In this document: positions 34,790 through 42,364 of the stretch, piece by piece
Numbering within the stretch: the first letter of the stretch is position 1
Layout: the number at the start of each line of letters is the position of its first letter
Assembly (NCBI GenBank): GCA_030531205.1
Contig: JAUNOC010000004.1
Span: 1-64,000 of the forward strand
Direction of reading: 5' to 3'
Source: Phascolarctobacterium sp.
GTDB taxonomy: Bacteria > Bacillota > Negativicutes > Acidaminococcales > Acidaminococcaceae
Length of the DNA: 64,000 nt
Notes under the pieces: model-generated
What the model was told of the DNA's origin: nothing
The model's database searches: none
The model's input: only the letters and a program-made list of their open reading frames with translations
Program-made: the position numbers and the translations under genes

Positions 34790-34813
34790 TATAATCGCTG
34801 GAACATATCACCA
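34790..34813 (-). repeat. R1 dispersed repeat, minus orientation
   Basis: Reverse complement reads TGGTGATATGTTCCAGCGAT plus TATA; right terminal repeat of the 239-bp element. Confidence 0.75.
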
Positions 34814-34844
34814 CAGTTTTAAGTTTTTAATTTTTAATTTGTTT

Positions 34845-34864
34845 CAAATGTTCCTGTGATTATA
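34845..34864 (+). repeat. R1 dispersed repeat upstream of the acyl-CoA dehydrogenase gene
   Basis: CAAATGTTCCTGTGATTATA, 22 nt before the start codon. Preceded by the AAGTTTTTAATTTTTAATTT-type flank. Confidence 0.75.
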
Positions 34865-34885
34865 ATTGAAAAGAGGTAATTGGTG

Positions 34886-36025
34886 ATGAACTTTGAACTT
34901 AATAAAGATATACTTGAATTGCGTGACAGGGTGCGGGAGTTTGTAGCCAAAGAAATCACTCCCTATGCTCATGCAATGGACGAAGAAAATGGTATGCGGG
35001 AGGGTCTGTTGCAAAAGGCCGCTGAATTGGGCTTGCTGACTTTAAGCGTACCCAAAGAATATGGTGGAGCAGGTCTTGATGCGGTAAGTGTTGGCGTAAT
35101 TTATGAAGAAGTCGCCAAGGGTTGTGCCGGTGTTGCCACCACTTTTGCTGCCAACAGTTTGGCACTTTTGCCCGTGCTTATTGGTGGTAACGAGGAGCAA
35201 AAAAAAGCATTTTGCGGCTTGCTCAAGGAAGGTAAATTAGGTGCCTTTGCTTTGACGGAACCTGCTGCCGGCAGTGATGCAGGCAGCGTGAAAACCCGTG
35301 CAGTTTTTAATGCAGAAAAGAATAGTTATACTTTGAATGGTAATAAATGTTTCATAACCAATGCAGGTCTCGCAGAAGTTTTTGTAGTGCTTGCCAATAC
35401 CCGTGAGGACGGCAGTATGCGTGGGCTAACTGCTTTCATCGTGCCTAAAAATACAAAAGGTCTTTCTATCGGACAGAAGGAAAATAAAATGGGTATTCGT
35501 GCTTCTGATACCCGTTCCATGAAGCTGGAAAATGTGGATGTTCCTGCCTCCGCCATCATCGGCAAACCCGGTCTGGGTTTCCGCTTGGCTATGGAAACAT
35601 TGGAAATTGCCAGACCCTATGCCGGAATCTTGGCAGTGGGTGTGGCACAAAGTGCTTTGGACAGTGCCATTGCTTTTGCCAAAGGCAGGGAGCAATTTGG
35701 CAAGCCCATCGGCTCTTTTGAAATGATACAGGCAATGTTGGCGGATATGGCAATGAAAGTGGAAACTGCCCGCCTTTTGGTATATAAAGCATTGTGGCTG
35801 AAAGATGAGGGCTTGGAATTTGGAAAGGAATCTGCAATGGCTAAATGTTATGCAGGGGATATGGCGATGCAGGTGACTACGGATGCGGTACAGATTATGG
35901 GCGGCTACGGCTACAGCAAAACCGGCCCTGTGGAAAAACTGATGCGGGATGCAAAGGTTATGCAAATTTACGAAGGAACAAATCAAGTGCAACGTTTGAT
36001 TATTGCGGGGAAACTGCTTAAATAA
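34886..36025 (+). CDS. Acyl-CoA dehydrogenase (short-chain/butyryl-CoA type)
   Basis: FAD-dependent dehydrogenase of 379 residues with the three-domain acyl-CoA dehydrogenase layout. Landmarks are FALTEPAAGSDAGS and YTLNGNKCFITNAG in the middle domain, and QIMGGYGYSKTGPVEKLMRDAKVMQIYEGTNQVQRL at the end. The catalytic glutamate is E363. It may serve butyryl-CoA or amino-acid-derived acyl-CoA oxidation/reduction, but no etfBA is adjacent. ATG 34886 is preferred over TTG/GTG codons directly before it, with AGAGGT 8 nt upstream. The stop overlaps the lspA start (TAATG). Confidence 0.93.
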   Translation: MNFELNKDILELRDRVREFVAKEITPYAHAMDEENGMREGLLQKAAELGLLTLSVPKEYGGAGLDAVSVGVIYEEVAKGCAGVATTFAANSLALLPVLIGGNEEQKKAFCGLLKEGKLGAFALTEPAAGSDAGSVKTRAVFNAEKNSYTLNGNKCFITNAGLAEVFVVLANTREDGSMRGLTAFIVPKNTKGLSIGQKENKMGIRASDTRSMKLENVDVPASAIIGKPGLGFRLAMETLEIARPYAGILAVGVAQSALDSAIAFAKGREQFGKPIGSFEMIQAMLADMAMKVETARLLVYKALWLKDEGLEFGKESAMAKCYAGDMAMQVTTDAVQIMGGYGYSKTGPVEKLMRDAKVMQIYEGTNQVQRLIIAGKLLK

Positions 36026-36474
36026 TGGAATTTTTGGCATTGCTGATGTCGGTGCTTGCCGCCGACAGGGTGAGCAAGTTAATAGTTACGGAATCTATGC
36101 AGTTAGGTGAAAGTATCAAGTTTTTGGGTGATTATTTTCACTGGACATTTATTCTGAACGAAGGTGCCGCATTTGGAATGTTTCAGGGTGCCAGATGGAT
36201 TTTTATTACCCTTGCCTTAATCATTGTGGCGATGGGCTATTATTTTCGTAAAGACATTGTCAAGCAGGATTGGCTTACGCAATGCGGTGTGGCGTGCTTT
36301 ATTGCAGGAACTATCGGCAACTTGATTGACCGGGCATTGTTCGGTGCCGTGATTGATTTTATTGATTTGCGAGTTTGGCCAATTTTTAATGTGGCGGATA
36401 TGGGCGTGTGCTTGGGCGTGGCACTTTTGCTTTGGAGTATTTTATGGCAGAAACAACAAGAGAAACATTCCTGA
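36025..36474 (+). CDS. lspA: Lipoprotein signal peptidase II
   Basis: Inner-membrane aspartyl protease of 149 residues that removes signal peptides from prolipoproteins. Catalytic motifs GNLIDR and FNVADMGV are present, with four hydrophobic segments. It overlaps the preceding gene by 1 nt and the next by 31 nt. The lspA-rluD order is common in bacteria. It would process the BtuF-like lipoprotein in this window. Confidence 0.95.
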   Translation: MEFLALLMSVLAADRVSKLIVTESMQLGESIKFLGDYFHWTFILNEGAAFGMFQGARWIFITLALIIVAMGYYFRKDIVKQDWLTQCGVACFIAGTIGNLIDRALFGAVIDFIDLRVWPIFNVADMGVCLGVALLLWSILWQKQQEKHS

Positions 36475-37373
36475 TACCTGAAAATCTTGCCGGCCAGCGG
36501 GCGGATGTGGGGCTGGCTTCCTTGTTGGAAGTTACCCGTTCCAATATGCAAAAATTATTGGATGAAGGCAGGGTCAGCAGGGGTGAAAAAATTATCAAAT
36601 CCAATTACAAACTAAAAGCCAATGAGGAAATTGTCGTTGCTTTGCCGGAGTTGCAACCCTTGGATGTGCAACCGGAAAATATACCTTTGGATGTGATTTA
36701 TGAAGACGAAGATGTAATTGTTATAAACAAAGCCAGGGGCATGGTAGTGCATCCCGCAGTTGGCAATTATACAGGGACTTTGGTTAATGCACTTTTATAT
36801 CATTGTAAAAATTTGAGCGGTATCAACGGGGTTATCCGACCGGGAATTGTACATCGCTTGGATAAAGATACTAGTGGAATTATGATTTGTGCCAAGAATG
36901 ACAATGCCCATCTGTCATTGTCCCAACAAATTCAGGATAAGGTGGCAAGGCGTAGTTATTTGGCGGTGGTACGGGGAAATATTAAAACAGATAAGGGTAC
37001 AATTATCACGCAAATTGCCCGTGATAAAAATGACCGAAAAAAAATGGCGGTGGTTACGGAGGGCGGCAGAGAAGCCATTACGGAATACACCGTGTTGGAA
37101 CGGTTTGGCAAATATACTTTGGTGGAGTGTCGACTTTTGACGGGGCGTACTCATCAAATTAGGGTACATTTGGAATATCTTGGTTATCCTTTGGTAGGCG
37201 ACCCCAAATATTCCCCAATGAAAACACCTTTTCATATTGAAGGTCAGGCCTTGCACAGCGAGAAGTTGACATTTGTGCATCCACGGACGGGGGAAAGAAT
37301 GGAATTCAAGGCAGATTTGCCTGTGGATATGCAGAAAATAATTACCAGATTACATTTGGGACAGTTTAATTAG
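36444..37373 (+). CDS. 23S rRNA pseudouridine synthase, RluD type with S4 domain
   Basis: A 309-residue enzyme. An S4 RNA-binding domain (about 14-75; RADVGLASLLEVTRSNMQKLLDEG) is followed by the catalytic domain with D140 in HRLDKDTSG and RTHQIRVHLEYLGYPLVGDP. It probably makes pseudouridines in helix 69 of 23S rRNA, as RluD does, although RluC-like use is possible. ATG 36444 inside the lspA end has GGAG about 9 nt upstream and begins just before the S4 domain. Confidence 0.92.
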   Translation: MAETTRETFLIPENLAGQRADVGLASLLEVTRSNMQKLLDEGRVSRGEKIIKSNYKLKANEEIVVALPELQPLDVQPENIPLDVIYEDEDVIVINKARGMVVHPAVGNYTGTLVNALLYHCKNLSGINGVIRPGIVHRLDKDTSGIMICAKNDNAHLSLSQQIQDKVARRSYLAVVRGNIKTDKGTIITQIARDKNDRKKMAVVTEGGREAITEYTVLERFGKYTLVECRLLTGRTHQIRVHLEYLGYPLVGDPKYSPMKTPFHIEGQALHSEKLTFVHPRTGERMEFKADLPVDMQKIITRLHLGQFN

Positions 37374-37480
37374 GTTTCGGGTGTGAGGTGTCAGGTTAGA
37401 GGATATAGGATTTAGGGATTAGAGGTTAGAGGGATTAGAGGAAATATAATGCGTAATGCGAAATTCGTAATGCGTAATTG

Positions 37481-37504
37481 TGGTAAGATGTTCCGGTGAT
37501 TAAA
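37481..37504 (+). repeat. R1 dispersed repeat
   Basis: TGGTAAGATGTTCCGGTGAT plus TAAA, preceded by a GCGTAATGCGAAATTCGTAA-type flank (37451-37478). Upstream at 37374-37440 lies a run of degenerate GGTTAGAGGATT repeats. Confidence 0.8.
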
Positions 37505-37518
37505 ATAGGGATTAGGGA

Positions 37519-37542
37519 AGGTAAAATGTTCCGGGGATTAGA
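37519..37542 (+). repeat. R1 dispersed repeat, tandem copy
   Basis: GGTAAAATGTTCCGGGGATT plus AGA, 38 bp after the previous copy and 23 nt before the next start codon. Confidence 0.7.
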
Positions 37543-37564
37543 GCAGGATTGGAGAAGGGGTGAA

Positions 37565-38146
37565 ATGAGTAATCATATAAAAACACAAACGGAAATAGAA
37601 AAGAATAGAAAGTATCAACAACGCTACAAGCAAAAACGTAAGTTAATGTTGAGAACGTTTGAGTTTATGGAAAGGATTGGTGCTTATCAAGCATCAGGAT
37701 TGGAATTTAAGAACTTGCGGAAATTGAATATAAAAGCAAGAAGCGTTTTGAATTTGCCGTACAAGTGGACAGAGCAGGATTTGGCACGGGCATATAAGGC
37801 ATTAGATTTGTTGGAAAAAGATGCTTATGGAGATATTTATCAATCTTTTAGTCCGGAATATGAAGAACTTTTAACTGCGGTTATGGAAGTGTATCACAAT
37901 TATGCCGGTACCACAGAAGAGCGGGCTCAAGTAACCTTTGAGATAATGCGCTTAATCGGCACAGAGTTAAACAGTAAGTTTGGTGAGAACAAGCCGAATG
38001 CGAAAGGGGCATTGTTTTTGGCAATGGCTTCCGGAATGACACCTTGCACAGAGTGGGTAAAGGGTGACTTGGTGCAATTTATTACCGATAATTTTAGTGA
38101 AGAGGAGAGAAAAATAATTTGCGAAAAGATTTTACAAGCCAAATAA
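37565..38146 (+). CDS. Hypothetical protein, basic helical
   Basis: A 193-residue protein of unknown family. The N-terminal 40 residues are strongly basic (KNRKYQQRYKQKRKLMLRT). The rest appears helical with no signal peptide, membrane segment or recognised motif. The start ATG 37565 has GAAGGGG upstream. Two R1 repeats lie directly before it and a strong hairpin after it, so it is a single-gene unit. Nucleic-acid binding is possible from the charge, nothing more. Confidence 0.65.
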   Translation: MSNHIKTQTEIEKNRKYQQRYKQKRKLMLRTFEFMERIGAYQASGLEFKNLRKLNIKARSVLNLPYKWTEQDLARAYKALDLLEKDAYGDIYQSFSPEYEELLTAVMEVYHNYAGTTEERAQVTFEIMRLIGTELNSKFGENKPNAKGALFLAMASGMTPCTEWVKGDLVQFITDNFSEEERKIICEKILQAK

Positions 38147-38179
38147 TTTTTTTTATGTGAAATCTTACCTCATTTTATA

Positions 38180-38217
38180 AAAAATCTTACCTAATATTAG
38201 GTAAGATTTTTTATAAA
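38180..38217 (+). terminator. Terminator after the 37565 gene
   Basis: AAAAAATCTTACCTAAT pairs with ATTAGGTAAGATTTTTT. The ATCTTACCT unit also occurs once before and, inverted, once after the hairpin. Confidence 0.85.
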
Positions 38218-38326
38218 TTAGGTAAGAAAATGCCTTTCAAAAAAACAAAATGAAAAATATATATGAAAATCAGAAATGCAAATACTAAGATTTTTTATGT
38301 ATTTCTGCGAAGAATTGAGTTCTTTA

Positions 38327-38335
38327 TGGTATAAT
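38327..38335 (+). promoter_or_regulatory. Extended -10 promoter of the LUD-domain gene
   Basis: TGGTATAAT; ATG 38386 follows with AAGGAG at 38371-38376. Confidence 0.6.
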
Positions 38336-38385
38336 GTAATTAATTTTAGAATTTTATTTCGGTGTGCAGAAAGGAGATGGCTGTT

Positions 38386-39021
38386 ATGGGAAACAAAGAA
38401 AAAATGTATTTGGAACGGGGCAAGGTTTTGGTACAAAGGTTGAAAGACAAAGGTTTTGAAGCACAGATTGTGGAACACAAGGAAGACGTGCTTTCTGTTG
38501 TTATGGGCTTAATCCCTAAAGATGATGTGGTGGCTTGGGGCGGCAGCGTAACAATGGCACAATGCGGTGTTATTGATGCAGTGCGTAAGGAACGCAAAGT
38601 TATTGACCGTGATAAAGTGGAGAGCATGGAAGCGAAGAAACAGATAATGCGTGAGGCATTGCTTTGTGATACCTTTTTAATGAGTGCCAACGCCATCAGT
38701 ATGGACGGCTCTTTAATGAATATTGACGGCACGGGTAACAGGGTGGCGGCTTTGATTTTCGGACCCAAGCAAGTTATTGTTGTGGCTGGCATGAATAAGG
38801 TTTGTGCAGATTATGATGCGGCTTTCAAGCGTGCTTGGAATGATTCGGCACCTATGAATATGCAAAGATTTCCGCAAAAGAAATGCGGTTGCACAGGTAC
38901 TGCTGTTTGCGTAAAATGCAACAGCGTGGACAGCATCTGTAACCAGTTCGTCTGGACCCGCCGTTGCAATCCTCAGGGCAGAATTAAAGTGGTTTTGGTG
39001 GCAGAGGATTTAGGATACTAA
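38386..39021 (+). CDS. LUD-domain (LutC/YkgG-like) protein
   Basis: A 211-residue protein of the LUD family (DUF162). Typical phrases are AWGGSVTMAQCGVIDAVR, LLCDTFLMSANAISMDGSLMNIDGTGNRVAALIFGP and VVAGMNKV. LutC proteins support lactate oxidation with LutA and LutB, neither of which is adjacent, so the metabolic role is open. A cysteine cluster CGCTGTAVCVKC near the end is unusual for plain LutC and could bind a metal or iron-sulfur centre. Confidence 0.82.
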   Translation: MGNKEKMYLERGKVLVQRLKDKGFEAQIVEHKEDVLSVVMGLIPKDDVVAWGGSVTMAQCGVIDAVRKERKVIDRDKVESMEAKKQIMREALLCDTFLMSANAISMDGSLMNIDGTGNRVAALIFGPKQVIVVAGMNKVCADYDAAFKRAWNDSAPMNMQRFPQKKCGCTGTAVCVKCNSVDSICNQFVWTRRCNPQGRIKVVLVAEDLGY

Positions 39022-39022
39022 G

Positions 39023-39568
39023 ATGAAAAAAATATTTTCCCTTTTAGTATTTGTATTGTTTTGCTTCACCCCTCTTTGCACTTTTGCCGTTCAGGCAAAG
39101 CCGGTGGCTTTCCTTGTGCAGGACTACACAGGGGATGTGGAGGGCAAGGACTATAAGGAATGGCGGGCAGTTACCCGTTGGGCATATCGTTTTCCTTATT
39201 ATGAACTGGTGGAAGGCGAGAAACTTACCAATCTTCGCAGGGATTTGGATGTGCGGGTCATTGATAAACAACTGCTTGCCAATGCGGTTAAAAATGCTCA
39301 GGTTGATGCCCTTGTTTTGGTGCGGGTTTATAGTTACAGTGAATTTTTGGACAGTTCCCGTTGCGGTTGGGAGAACGGGCCGGTTGTGCGGCTTGATGTG
39401 GATGCAGATTTAGTTTGCTACCGTGCGGACTTGGACAAGGTTTTGACAGACCATGTGTATGAACATGAAATAAGGGACTTGGGCAATCACACGCCGCCTG
39501 TGGAAAAAATTAAGTGGCGGCTTTGTGACTTGGTGAATATTATGGAAGGCAGAGAGTTAATTCGTTAA
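39023..39568 (+). CDS. Secreted protein of unknown function
   Basis: A 181-residue protein with a clear signal peptide (about 1-25, LLVFVLFCFTPLCTFAVQA). The mature part has mixed alpha/beta character (VAFLVQDYTGDVEGKDY, DALVLVRVYSYSEF). No family is recognised. It starts 1 nt after the LUD gene and is followed 2 nt later by another unknown gene, so the three form an operon. Confidence 0.75.
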   Translation: MKKIFSLLVFVLFCFTPLCTFAVQAKPVAFLVQDYTGDVEGKDYKEWRAVTRWAYRFPYYELVEGEKLTNLRRDLDVRVIDKQLLANAVKNAQVDALVLVRVYSYSEFLDSSRCGWENGPVVRLDVDADLVCYRADLDKVLTDHVYEHEIRDLGNHTPPVEKIKWRLCDLVNIMEGRELIR

Positions 39569-39570
39569 TT

Positions 39571-40269
39571 ATGAAAATTGAAAGATGTAATGTTGTTGCA
39601 GAACAGTTGAAAGATTGGGATTTTTTGAATAATCTTCCTCAACAGGTTTTAGATTTCCAATTAAAAAAAGTTTTTAGCCAGGATGGTGCGGAATATACTT
39701 TTGTCCGCTATGAAAATGCTGATAGTTGTGCTTTAGATGTGGTTTATACAGAGGAAACCGGCGATTTTGTTGTTGTAAAAAATGTCGGACTTTTTCGTTT
39801 TCGTGATGACCGTTTTTACAGCCGTGATGCTAAGAGTTTTGCGACAATGGTTGCACCGGAACTGGAAAAAATCATTAGGCAAATTAGCAGGTCTTGTAAT
39901 GCCGGTTATCCTTCCACGGCGGCTGATTTGGGGTTTGCCAAATGGGGTATTGTGCAAAAACTTCCCCAAGAAATCAATGGCTACAAACTTTTTATTACGC
40001 CTGCGGCACCATTGCAGTTTTTGAATGGTTCCTATGTGCTTATTGCCTATGAAAATGCAGACAAAGGCAATCAACTGGCAATTTTTTATAATGAATATCG
40101 TAACGAAGTGTTTGGGGAATTGAAGAAAGAGCGTGTGTTTCAGTTCACCCGCAATTTTGATGTGGCATTTGATGAAGAAAGGCATGGGGCGAAGAAAGAT
40201 CTTTTCTTGCAAGAGGCGGAAGAAAAGATTTTGCAGAATCTTGAACCGACAATAATAGAATTAGGATAA
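39571..40269 (+). CDS. Hypothetical cytoplasmic protein
   Basis: A 232-residue protein without signal peptide or membrane segments. Two similar halves seem to be present: FVRYENADSCALDVVYTEETGDFVV in the first and VLIAYENADKGNQLAIFYNEYRNEVFG in the second share a YENAD-x(6)-Y pattern. This suggests an internal duplication. No family is recognised. It ends 8 nt before the tRNA promoter. Confidence 0.7.
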   Translation: MKIERCNVVAEQLKDWDFLNNLPQQVLDFQLKKVFSQDGAEYTFVRYENADSCALDVVYTEETGDFVVVKNVGLFRFRDDRFYSRDAKSFATMVAPELEKIIRQISRSCNAGYPSTAADLGFAKWGIVQKLPQEINGYKLFITPAAPLQFLNGSYVLIAYENADKGNQLAIFYNEYRNEVFGELKKERVFQFTRNFDVAFDEERHGAKKDLFLQEAEEKILQNLEPTIIELG

Positions 40270-40276
40270 AAAAATG

Positions 40277-40305
40277 TTGACAAAGTGCCCTTACATAGAT
40301 ATAAT
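40277..40305 (+). promoter_or_regulatory. Consensus promoter of the tRNA cluster
   Basis: TTGACA at 40277-40282, a 17-bp spacer and TATAAT at 40300-40305: a perfect sigma-A promoter, about 40 nt before the first tRNA. Confidence 0.93.
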
Positions 40306-40345
40306 AAGTAATCGACTTATGTTTTTGGACGAAACATAAGCTTAT

Positions 40346-40422
40346 GGCCCGGTGGTTCAGTTGGTTAGAATGCCGCCCTGTCACGGCGGAGGTCACGAGT
40401 TCGAGTCTCGTCCGGGTCGCCA
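40346..40422 (+). tRNA. tRNA-Asp (GTC)
   Basis: 77 nt including an encoded CCA. Acceptor GGCCCGG pairs with CCGGGTC (one G-U); the anticodon loop CTGTCAC sits between CCGCC and GGCGG. Confidence 0.96.
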
Positions 40423-40424
40423 AT

Positions 40425-40500
40425 GCCTCGGTAGCTCAGTTGGTAGAGCAAAGGACTGAAAATCCTTGTGTCCGCAGTTCGATTCTGCGCTGAGGCACCA
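40425..40500 (+). tRNA. tRNA-Phe (GAA)
   Basis: 76 nt with encoded CCA. Acceptor GCCTCGG pairs with CTGAGGC (one G-U); the anticodon loop CTGAAAA sits in an AAGGA/TCCTT stem. Confidence 0.96.
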
Positions 40501-40508
40501 TTTTTTAT

Positions 40509-40583
40509 GCGGAAATAGCTCAGTGGTAGAGCACAACCTTGCCAAGGTTGGGGTCGCGAGTTCGAGCCTCGTTTTCCGCTCCA
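40509..40583 (+). tRNA. tRNA-Gly (GCC)
   Basis: 75 nt with encoded CCA. Acceptor GCGGAAA pairs with TTTCCGC; the anticodon loop TTGCCAA sits in a CAACC/GGTTG stem. Confidence 0.96.
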
Positions 40584-40589
40584 AATTAA

Positions 40590-40663
40590 GGCGACATAGC
40601 CAAGCGGTAAGGCAGAGGTCTGCAAAATCTTTATCCCCAGTTCGATTCTGGGTGTCGCCTCCA
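40590..40663 (+). tRNA. tRNA-Cys (GCA)
   Basis: 74 nt with encoded CCA. Acceptor GGCGACA pairs with TGTCGCC; anticodon loop CTGCAAA. The anticodon stem GAGGT/ATCTT contains two G-U pairs. Confidence 0.94.
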
Positions 40664-40670
40664 CATTTAT

Positions 40671-40759
40671 GCCGCGGTGGCGGAACTGGCAGACGCAAGG
40701 GACTTAAAATCCCTCGGATAGAAATATCCGTACCGGTTCGATTCCGGTTCGCGGCACCA
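40671..40759 (+). tRNA. tRNA-Leu (TAA)
   Basis: 89 nt class II tRNA with encoded CCA, anticodon loop CTTAAAA in a GGGA/TCCC stem, and a long variable arm CGGATA-GAAA-TATCCG. Confidence 0.96.
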
Positions 40760-40764
40760 AAATT

Positions 40765-40793
40765 AAAACAAGTGTTTTACACTTGTTTTTTTT
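40765..40793 (+). terminator. Terminator of the tRNA cluster
   Basis: AAAACAAGTG pairs with CACTTGTTTT, then a T-run. Confidence 0.88.
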
Positions 40794-40794
40794 G

Positions 40795-40803
40795 TGCTAT
40801 AAT
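40795..40803 (+). promoter_or_regulatory. Extended -10 promoter of yggS
   Basis: TGCTATAAT ends 8 nt before ATG 40812, so the transcript would begin at or within about 2 nt of the start codon. Confidence 0.6.
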
Positions 40804-40811
40804 ATTATAAT

Positions 40812-41510
40812 ATGGAAGAGAGTGTTTTAATTAAAATAAAAGATGATATCAGCACTGCTCTTGGTAAGCGGCAGAAACAATTTGGTACTGGAAACAGGGT
40901 GGAGATTTTGGCAGTAACCAAAAACCATCCTCCAAAATTAATTGTGGATGCTTTTAATAGTGGCTTGACACAAGTTGGAGAAAACCGTGTACAAGAGGCA
41001 TTGCACAAGCAGGCAGTAATTGGCAATAAGGATATCCAATGGCATCTTATCGGTCATTTACAGACCAACAAGGCAAGGCAGGCGGTTGGGATTTTTGACA
41101 TCATTGAGTCCGTTGACAGTTTGCGTTTGTTGGAATTGCTTGACAAAGAAGCGCAACACATAAATAAAGTGCAAAAAATACTTTTACAGATTAATATTGC
41201 TGAGGAACCGCAAAAAACAGGTTTTAGTGTAGGGGATTATGAAACGGCTGTCACGAAAATTGATAATTTTCCGAATCTTTCTTTGCAAGGATTGATGGTC
41301 ATTGCCCCACAAACGGATGATACAGAAAAAATACGCTCGGTATTTCGTAAGGGGTACGAATTTTTTGCAAAGTTAAAAGAAGTTCAGCCAGTTAGTATAT
41401 TGAGTATGGGGATGTCTGAAGATTTTTCCATAGCCATTGAGGAAGGTGCTAATCAAGTACGTCTTGGCAGTGCACTTTTCGGGGCAAGAGATTATAGTTT
41501 GAAATTTTGA
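40812..41510 (+). CDS. YggS-family PLP-binding protein
   Basis: A 232-residue single-domain PLP protein of the YggS/YlmE/PROSC family, involved in PLP homeostasis. The PLP lysine lies in ILAVTKNHPP (near residue 35). Later landmarks are GENRVQEAL, WHLIGHLQTNK and ILSMGMSEDFSIAIEEGANQVRLGSALFG. It opens the conserved Firmicute cell-division neighbourhood yggS-sepF-S4-divIVA. No Shine-Dalgarno site is present, and the promoter suggests a leaderless mRNA. Confidence 0.93.
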   Translation: MEESVLIKIKDDISTALGKRQKQFGTGNRVEILAVTKNHPPKLIVDAFNSGLTQVGENRVQEALHKQAVIGNKDIQWHLIGHLQTNKARQAVGIFDIIESVDSLRLLELLDKEAQHINKVQKILLQINIAEEPQKTGFSVGDYETAVTKIDNFPNLSLQGLMVIAPQTDDTEKIRSVFRKGYEFFAKLKEVQPVSILSMGMSEDFSIAIEEGANQVRLGSALFGARDYSLKF

Positions 41511-41522
41511 TGAGGTGAAAAA

Positions 41523-42080
41523 ATGAGTTGGTTAAAAACACTTTCCGAAAAAATTGGGATTACGGAAGAAGAATATGAGGATGAGGAAACTGAGGTTGAC
41601 GCTGAACAAAAGGTAGATGACAGCGTGCCACCGGAGTTTTTGCAACACAAGCAAAAACCAGTTTACAAACCGGAGTTGAAAATTGAACCGGTTATGGAAA
41701 AGGAACCACAGTTTGTACCAGTGGAAAAACCGCTTGCTAAAAAAAGTTTTTTTGGCAGCAGGAAAAAAGCGCCAGAACTCAACACGGTGGAGGCATTGGC
41801 GGAAGCGTTGCACATGGTGGTTTTGCAACCAAAAACTTTTGATTCTTCTCAAGAGATTGCCGACCATCTTTTACATGGTCAGCCGGTTATTGTGAACTAT
41901 GAGGAAACGGATGTCATCTTGGCACAAAGAATTAGTGATTTTGTTTGTGGTTGCACCTTTGCTCTAGGTGGTACTGTGAAAAACATTGGTACAAAGATTC
42001 AATTGTGTGCTCCCCAACGGGTGGATATTGAATCAAAGGATGACGTAATTGCAGAAATGAGCGAAAACTTTGATGAGTGA
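41523..42080 (+). CDS. sepF: Cell division protein SepF
   Basis: A 185-residue SepF. The N-terminal amphipathic helix MSWLKTLSEKIGI (membrane anchor) leads to a long acidic/proline-rich linker (about 20-95). The C-terminal SepF domain (about 95-175) contains FDSSQEIADHLLHGQPVIVNYEETD and RISDFVCGCTFALGGTVKNIG. It tethers FtsZ to the membrane. GAGG before ATG 41523; its stop overlaps the next gene. A second, shorter SepF is at 47975-48322. Confidence 0.92.
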   Translation: MSWLKTLSEKIGITEEEYEDEETEVDAEQKVDDSVPPEFLQHKQKPVYKPELKIEPVMEKEPQFVPVEKPLAKKSFFGSRKKAPELNTVEALAEALHMVVLQPKTFDSSQEIADHLLHGQPVIVNYEETDVILAQRISDFVCGCTFALGGTVKNIGTKIQLCAPQRVDIESKDDVIAEMSENFDE

Positions 42081-42354
42081 AGCTAAAGAATTCAAAGAAA
42101 TTTCTGCAACTGTGGCAGATTTACGTATAGATGCGGTGGCGGCAGTTGGTTATGGAGTCAGCCGCAGCCGTATGGTGGATGAGATTAAAGCGAACAATAT
42201 TTTTATTAACGGTCAGGTGGCAAAAAAACCATCACAAACCGTTAAAGAAAAAGACGAAATAAATTTTGGTATAAGACCAAAAGTCGTTGTGGCTGAGGTG
42301 CGTGGTACTACTAAAAAAGGAAGAATTGGCGTTACTCTGTGGCGTTTTATTTAA
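42073..42354 (+). CDS. S4-domain RNA-binding protein (YlmH C-terminal part only)
   Basis: A 93-residue protein equal to the C-terminal S4 domain of YlmH (about 257 residues in B. subtilis): ADLRIDAVAAVGYGVSRSRMVDEIKANNIFINGQVAKKPS and the family ending TKKGRIGVTLWRF. The N-terminal two thirds are absent. The gene sits in the normal ylmH position between sepF and divIVA and overlaps the sepF stop. YlmH/RqcP-like S4 proteins bind the stalled 50S ribosome; a stand-alone S4 domain like RqcP could do this. Confidence 0.82.
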   Translation: MSEAKEFKEISATVADLRIDAVAAVGYGVSRSRMVDEIKANNIFINGQVAKKPSQTVKEKDEINFGIRPKVVVAEVRGTTKKGRIGVTLWRFI

Positions 42355-42364
42355 GGAGGGCAAG

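Larger units (their letters stand above)
34575..34813. mobile_element. MITE-like element: inverted R1 ends around an R2 core
   Basis: 239 bp with imperfect terminal inverted repeats of about 24 bp (34575-34598 and 34790-34813). The R2 core at 34621-34774 has CCCTCTTTTGAGGG at the left and CCCCCGCAAGGGCGGGGG at the right. No transposase gene is inside, so it would need one acting from elsewhere. The core resembles 10104-10256. Nothing else is seen in the 34551-34880 gap except another R1 at 34845. Confidence 0.6.

Noticed and set aside
40365-40810. Several 90-110-codon frames over the tRNA cluster on both strands
   Set aside because: They are translations of the tRNA genes; the tRNA structures are complete and have a consensus promoter and terminator.
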